Below are positions 31,201 through 35,261 of a stretch of 35,261 nt of DNA, piece by piece. Position numbers and translations under genes: made by a program. Within the stretch, counting starts at the first letter, position 1. Every line of letters begins with the position of its first letter. The stretch is from Grammothele lineata (Eukaryota; Basidiomycota; Agaricomycetes; Polyporales; Polyporaceae). The notes beneath the pieces are model-generated. The model saw nothing but the letters and a program-made list of their open reading frames with translations. It had not been told where the DNA came from and ran no database searches. The stretch covers positions 1 through 35,261 of the forward strand of contig NDFF03000177.1 in assembly GCA_002150815.3 (NCBI GenBank), written 5' to 3'.

Positions 31201-34200
31201 GCTCGCGGCGTTCGCCGGAGTGACGACGGGCCAGTGTAGCGGAGATGAACGCGGTCCAGATCTAGAGCGAGTTGGGTGAGTTTATGTACGGGTGAAACAA
31301 ATCTAGCAACACGCGTTCCGTGGGTGCTAATCACTCACTTCGCTCTTCAAGGAACGGCCGCCAGAGGGTGGCAGGTTATGTCCGAGTCCGCAGGACGTCT
31401 TCCGCGCGGCGGTCTCATTTCCGGCGCGGACGCGGACGTACGCGGCGCGACGCCGATGGTCCACCTGCGTCGAACGTCTAGCGTCTAGCGTCTAGTACGT
31501 GCCATTCACACTCGGGGCGTCAGCACGTCCGCTCGGCCCTGGCATGTGCTCACTCTGCAGGGTGGCTACCAACGAAGAGGAAGCTCATCGCTCGCGGCGT
31601 TCAAAAACCTCTCGCTGACGCCGCGGGGCATCGGCCGAACCGTCCGTCCGTAATGGCTAACTTCTCGCCCGTCCTGGTCAGCGGTAAGTCGCAAGTCCAT
31701 TTCGACCCCACGGGACGGTGACCGTGACTACTCGCCCCCGCATACAGCGGTATACTACGCGTCTCTCTTCAGTGTCTATCGACGTCGCGTCCGGTGCAGC
31801 GCATATACCCGCGGGACGCGCCACATCCGCGGACCAGCTTCCGTCAGCGTACGCCCGGTGGCCTCGATACCCCGCATCCTCTCCTCGCTGCGGGCAGCAG
31901 CAGGCGCACGCGCCGGTATCTAGAAACGGCCCGTGAAAATCCGCTGAGCCGGGCGGAGGCTTCCGTTCCCGCTGTCCCCGCCAACCCAAGCTTCTCGAGA
32001 CTCGATCCATCGCGGACGCCGTACGCGTTCTCCCCGATCCCCACCAGCTCTCTATCCGGCTCCTCGGACGACCCCTGCGACTCGCGGGGGCAATCTTTTC
32101 TCACAGCACCGGTGGTGCTCTTGCAATTGGTCTCGGTACATCTTCGCGCTCCAAAAGGCGAAGTGCGACGGTCGAAGATCGAAGATGGGGCCCGGAGACA
32201 CGAAGGTGCCGAATAGCGGCGCCGTGTCATATTGCCAGTGCTGGAGAGGAGCCGTCGGGTTTTTCCTCGGCGCGGATCGGGGGGCGGTTGTCTCCGCCGC
32301 TGGGCGTGGGCGAGTTCGCGCCTTCAAGTGGACTAGTGCGAGGCGAGGGGGTTAGCTCAGCCCGTGCTGTGTCAGATCACGACGGAGAGCTCGAGACTTC
32401 GAGTTCGGGACCGGCCGTTCGCGCAGGTTGATTGTTGTGCGGCGTGCGGCCGATGATTTGTTTTGCGATGAGGCTACGGGTTAGGTACGTTTCCGAGCTG
32501 TTCTCCATGGTTGGGATGTCCTGCTAATGCGGTTCTGTACCCTAAGTTCGTCGTTTGGTCTCCTGCGCCCACTGTAATGGGCAACATTCTGTAGTCGTCG
32601 CTCATTATCGATAGCACGCACACATCGCCCGTCGACTCCGACAGCCTCGGGACAATGCGCAGACGTAGCTCTTCGGTACGTCCCGCTGGTATCTGTTTGA
32701 GGATGTGCGCGCCGCTGAGTTTGTGCGGTCAGCCTATAGAGGTTAGACACATCACTAGTGAGTCCCGTACGTGCATCATATGAATTGCAGACGAACGCTC
32801 GCCCCGGATGCAATGTACGCCCTCGCTCTTTCTATCTGCGACTCAAGTCTCTCAAGCATACGACGGGCTATTCAAGGACGCTTCCGCAACGCCGAACCGC
32901 CGAACGGCCCCGACGACACTCTCCATCTTTCTGCTATCATCTCCGCAGCACTCAGCCTGCCTGGCAGTTTGCACATGCACGAAGGTTACGCCACGGACAG
33001 CATAGCCCCGTCGGCGTCGAGGGCCGCCCAGCCCGTCCGACTTTCGTGGAGCGCGCTCGCGTGCGCTCACCGTATGCGCTCTGCGCCGTTTGTGCGCACC
33101 CAAGGTGCCGTCATCGGCGTGCGCCGGAACGAGGCTCCATGCGGGCGGGGCCCGAGTCGATGTGTGGCACCGGGTGCGCACTGCGGTGAGAACTTGTCCC
33201 GCGACTGATGGGCATGCGCACCGCCGGGGCTGCAGCGGGCTGTCCTACGTACGTGTGGTCGATAGTGGGCGTTAGCCTCGGGAAGGTTCCGTCGCTGACG
33301 GGAGAACCTGGCGGTCGTGCCTGGGCTCGGGGAACGCGGGGTGTGGTGCAGGTCGATTTTTGCGAACTACGTACTGTCGAAGTATGTCAAGAATACGCTA
33401 CGGTCTTGAGCGCGCGTCGCTCAATGAATGACATTCCAGTCGAACGACTGCGTCGAGACGGGGACGCTGTCTTTACGACGTGGATCGTATGCATGCTGAA
33501 ATTACGCCGCCTCGGAGCTCTCGTACATTCCAGCAAACGTCCTTCTACGTCGCTTGTTCCTTGGAGGAGAGTTCTGTCACGCACGTCCATCGCGCGTGAA
33601 GGGTTCAATATATTCGCGTGTGATTCAGTTTCGAGACGGATTTGGAGGCACATCACATTGAGAGCCCATGCATGCTCGAACCTCGTTTGGGTTGCTCCGG
33701 GTGCTATTGCGAGAGCGCGATCGGGGAACGCAGGGCGTCGCCGCAGCGGTTTGTATGTCCTGAAGCGTAGATGGCGTAGGAGAGATGTTAGTATAGCATA
33801 CAGCCACTTGGGTGAGAACATCTGATCTAGTTGGTGATGTTTCTGTCGGTAACAGCGATTAGATTGACTCCCAGCTGGGACTTGCGCTGAGTCTACGCAA
33901 CATCCCGAGTCTGCTCGTCACGAGGGACCGAAGGGACAGCATGAGTCAATTCGCCCACGTGCTCTCCCGGGAACCCGGTTACTACATGATGAATGCCTCT
34001 CTCGTCAGTCATTGGCGTTCGCACAAGGTGGGGGACGTACAGTACGTACGTTAGGTGAACGTCCCCGGGAACAGAGGCGCACGAGAGACAAATTCACTCA
34101 TGCAGTCGAGGATGTGAATGGCTTGGCGGGCTGGATTCGGCACCCTCCGTATGCGTACTCGAAGGGGATAAGTATCGTAAATCTTGTCCGCGAGGACACT

Positions 34201-34765
34201 GTCGGAGATGGGTATGCGTGCCAAGCCCCGCGCATCCGTAAATTGGAGATTGGAGTGAAGCCCGGCGGCGACGAGAACTGCATGGAAAATCAAGAAGGTC
34301 CGACGTGATCAGCGGCTAAAATTGAAGTCTGAAGATCGGAACAACGTGTCAAAGACTGAGTAACGAAAACCTTTCACATGGGTACTGCTTGTCGTACTTA
34401 CCTGGTGAGCGGGTAATGGGCCGGAGCCTCGGGAAGACGGCATTCGTCCGACAGCCTCGGGGCATCCCGCTCGTGCACCGTCATAACTGGTGTACGTACC
34501 TTTCTCCTTTAAGTGGTCTCCACCACCGTGCAAGAAGACGCCCGTTCCCGAGGGGACACGAAGCCGCAAGCGTGTGAAGCAGCCTTGAGGCTCCCGCGCC
34601 GACCTATAGAGTCGGTAAGTCCCGTAGTCACGCAATTTGAGCCCTGGAAGATTATGAACACTGGGCGCGCGAGCTCTTGGCAGTAGAGTCACTACGTCGC
34701 ACGCGGCGCCCGTGCATGCTGGTCGTGATGGCGGGCGGACGCTTCGCCCGAAGCACAGCCCGAGC

Positions 34766-34784
34766 TTCCCTGCAAGGCAGGGAA
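34766..34784. repeat. Small hairpin with TTCCCTGC stem
   Basis: TTCCCTGC (34766-34773) pairs with GCAGGGAA (34777-34784) across a 3-nt loop. A related stem, CCCTGCC with GGCAGGG, lies at 34960-34979. Confidence 0.6.
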
Positions 34785-34959
34785 ATTTAGCCTTGGTCGG
34801 GCCTATCGCCGCTCGAGGATCGGTCAGACGTACGTACGCCACTCTGGACGGCAAGGGCTCGCGCGAATGCTGACATCGCAGGACCTTGGGTGAATCCGCG
34901 TGGCGCCGGTTGCAAGAGTAGTGGTGGCGTCAATCCATCCGCTACGAGCGCGCTCGTTC

Positions 34960-34979
34960 CCCTGCCTTTTCAGGCAGGG
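34960..34979. repeat. Small hairpin with CCCTGCC stem
   Basis: CCCTGCC (34960-34966) pairs with GGCAGGG (34973-34979) across the loop TTTTCA. It shares the CCCTGC stem core with the hairpin about 190 bp to its left. Confidence 0.6.
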
Positions 34980-35261
34980 CCGATGCATCCTCCGCCACAC
35001 GGCCCCGCGGGTGCTGCTGATGGCGGGCGCCCGCGCCCGCGGCACCAGCGGCCAGGCGCCCGCTTCCGTCCGCTGCGGCCGATGTCCCCCTCCCACATCC
35101 TCGCTCGCATTCCTCCGCTAGATACATTTGTGTATTATATACCGTCAATAGTATCTACTATTCGGGGGGGGAGCGCGTCGAATGTCGACTGGGGGGCGCG
35201 GGGCGCGAGGGAATCCGAGCGCGGCCCTGATGCCAGCGATAAGCATCGGCCGCGCGGCCTC

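Larger units (their letters stand above)
28261..35261. other. 7 kb GC-rich DNA without a supported gene
   Basis: Long ORFs exist on both strands (up to 335 codons at 28252-29259 plus), but several frames are open at once, which is what GC-rich DNA gives. Their translations are dominated by Pro, Arg, Ser and Ala with no recognisable domain. I tried to link minus-strand frames between 29605 and 28830 across a GTAAGT...TTGCAG pair (about 29153-29058), but the joined product matched nothing I know. Small hairpins near 34.77 and 34.97 kb are listed separately. Genes with weak ORF signal could still be hidden here. Confidence 0.4.

Overview
The window reads as nuclear DNA of a filamentous basidiomycete, most likely an Agaricomycete. 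The genes I can resolve have many short introns (about 50-80 nt, with some longer ones), CTAAC/CTGAC-type branch sites close to the 3' splice site, and pyrimidine-rich stretches just before the start codons. The anchor genes are a ribosomal protein eL8 gene with an intron directly after the ATG, a cyclophilin, a CIR_N-domain protein and a nuclear tRNA-Glu. I do not name a species. All exon structures were assembled by hand from the sequence and have no transcript support.

Region 1 (1-3.5 kb) is repeat territory. It holds an inverted-repeat element with two identical 381-bp arms around about 1.37 kb of non-coding DNA (1-2130). Next come small hairpins, then a striking 534-bp structure (2571-3104): two 255-bp arms, nearly perfect inverted copies, around a 24-nt loop, studded with a 16-bp palindrome.

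Region 2 (3.2-6.5 kb) is the most unusual part. Two divergently transcribed, multi-exon genes of unknown function (minus 4479-3915, plus 4781-5939) share a 300-bp promoter. Each is followed, about 100-150 bp past its stop codon, by an array of the same family of roughly 30-bp palindromes (five copies on the left, seven on the right). All seven predicted introns of the pair are phase 0. The pair looks like a cassette bracketed by hairpin arrays; I do not recognise it as a described element. A Pro/His/Gln-rich gene (minus 7563-6888) follows.

Region 3 (7.6-15.9 kb) has one supported gene: a three-exon gene (minus 10833-9914) for a disordered protein with a conserved-looking N-terminal motif. It is preceded by an upstream ORF and a TGACGTCA site.

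Region 4 (15.9-18.7 kb) is a compact plus-strand block: eL8, a 190-aa helical protein of unknown function, and tRNA-Glu(CTC) with its T6 terminator.

Region 5 (18.7-24.7 kb) has no gene I can support and is less GC-rich than the DNA to its right. Region 6 (24.7-28.1 kb) has two minus-strand genes in tandem, the CIR_N/LENG1-like protein and a cyclophilin, separated by simple repeats. Region 7 (28.1-35.3 kb) is very GC-rich. It has many chance ORFs on both strands but no gene I can support.

Apart from the divergent pair, the genes do not form an obvious pathway; they are ordinary, separately transcribed fungal genes beside a repeat-rich block.
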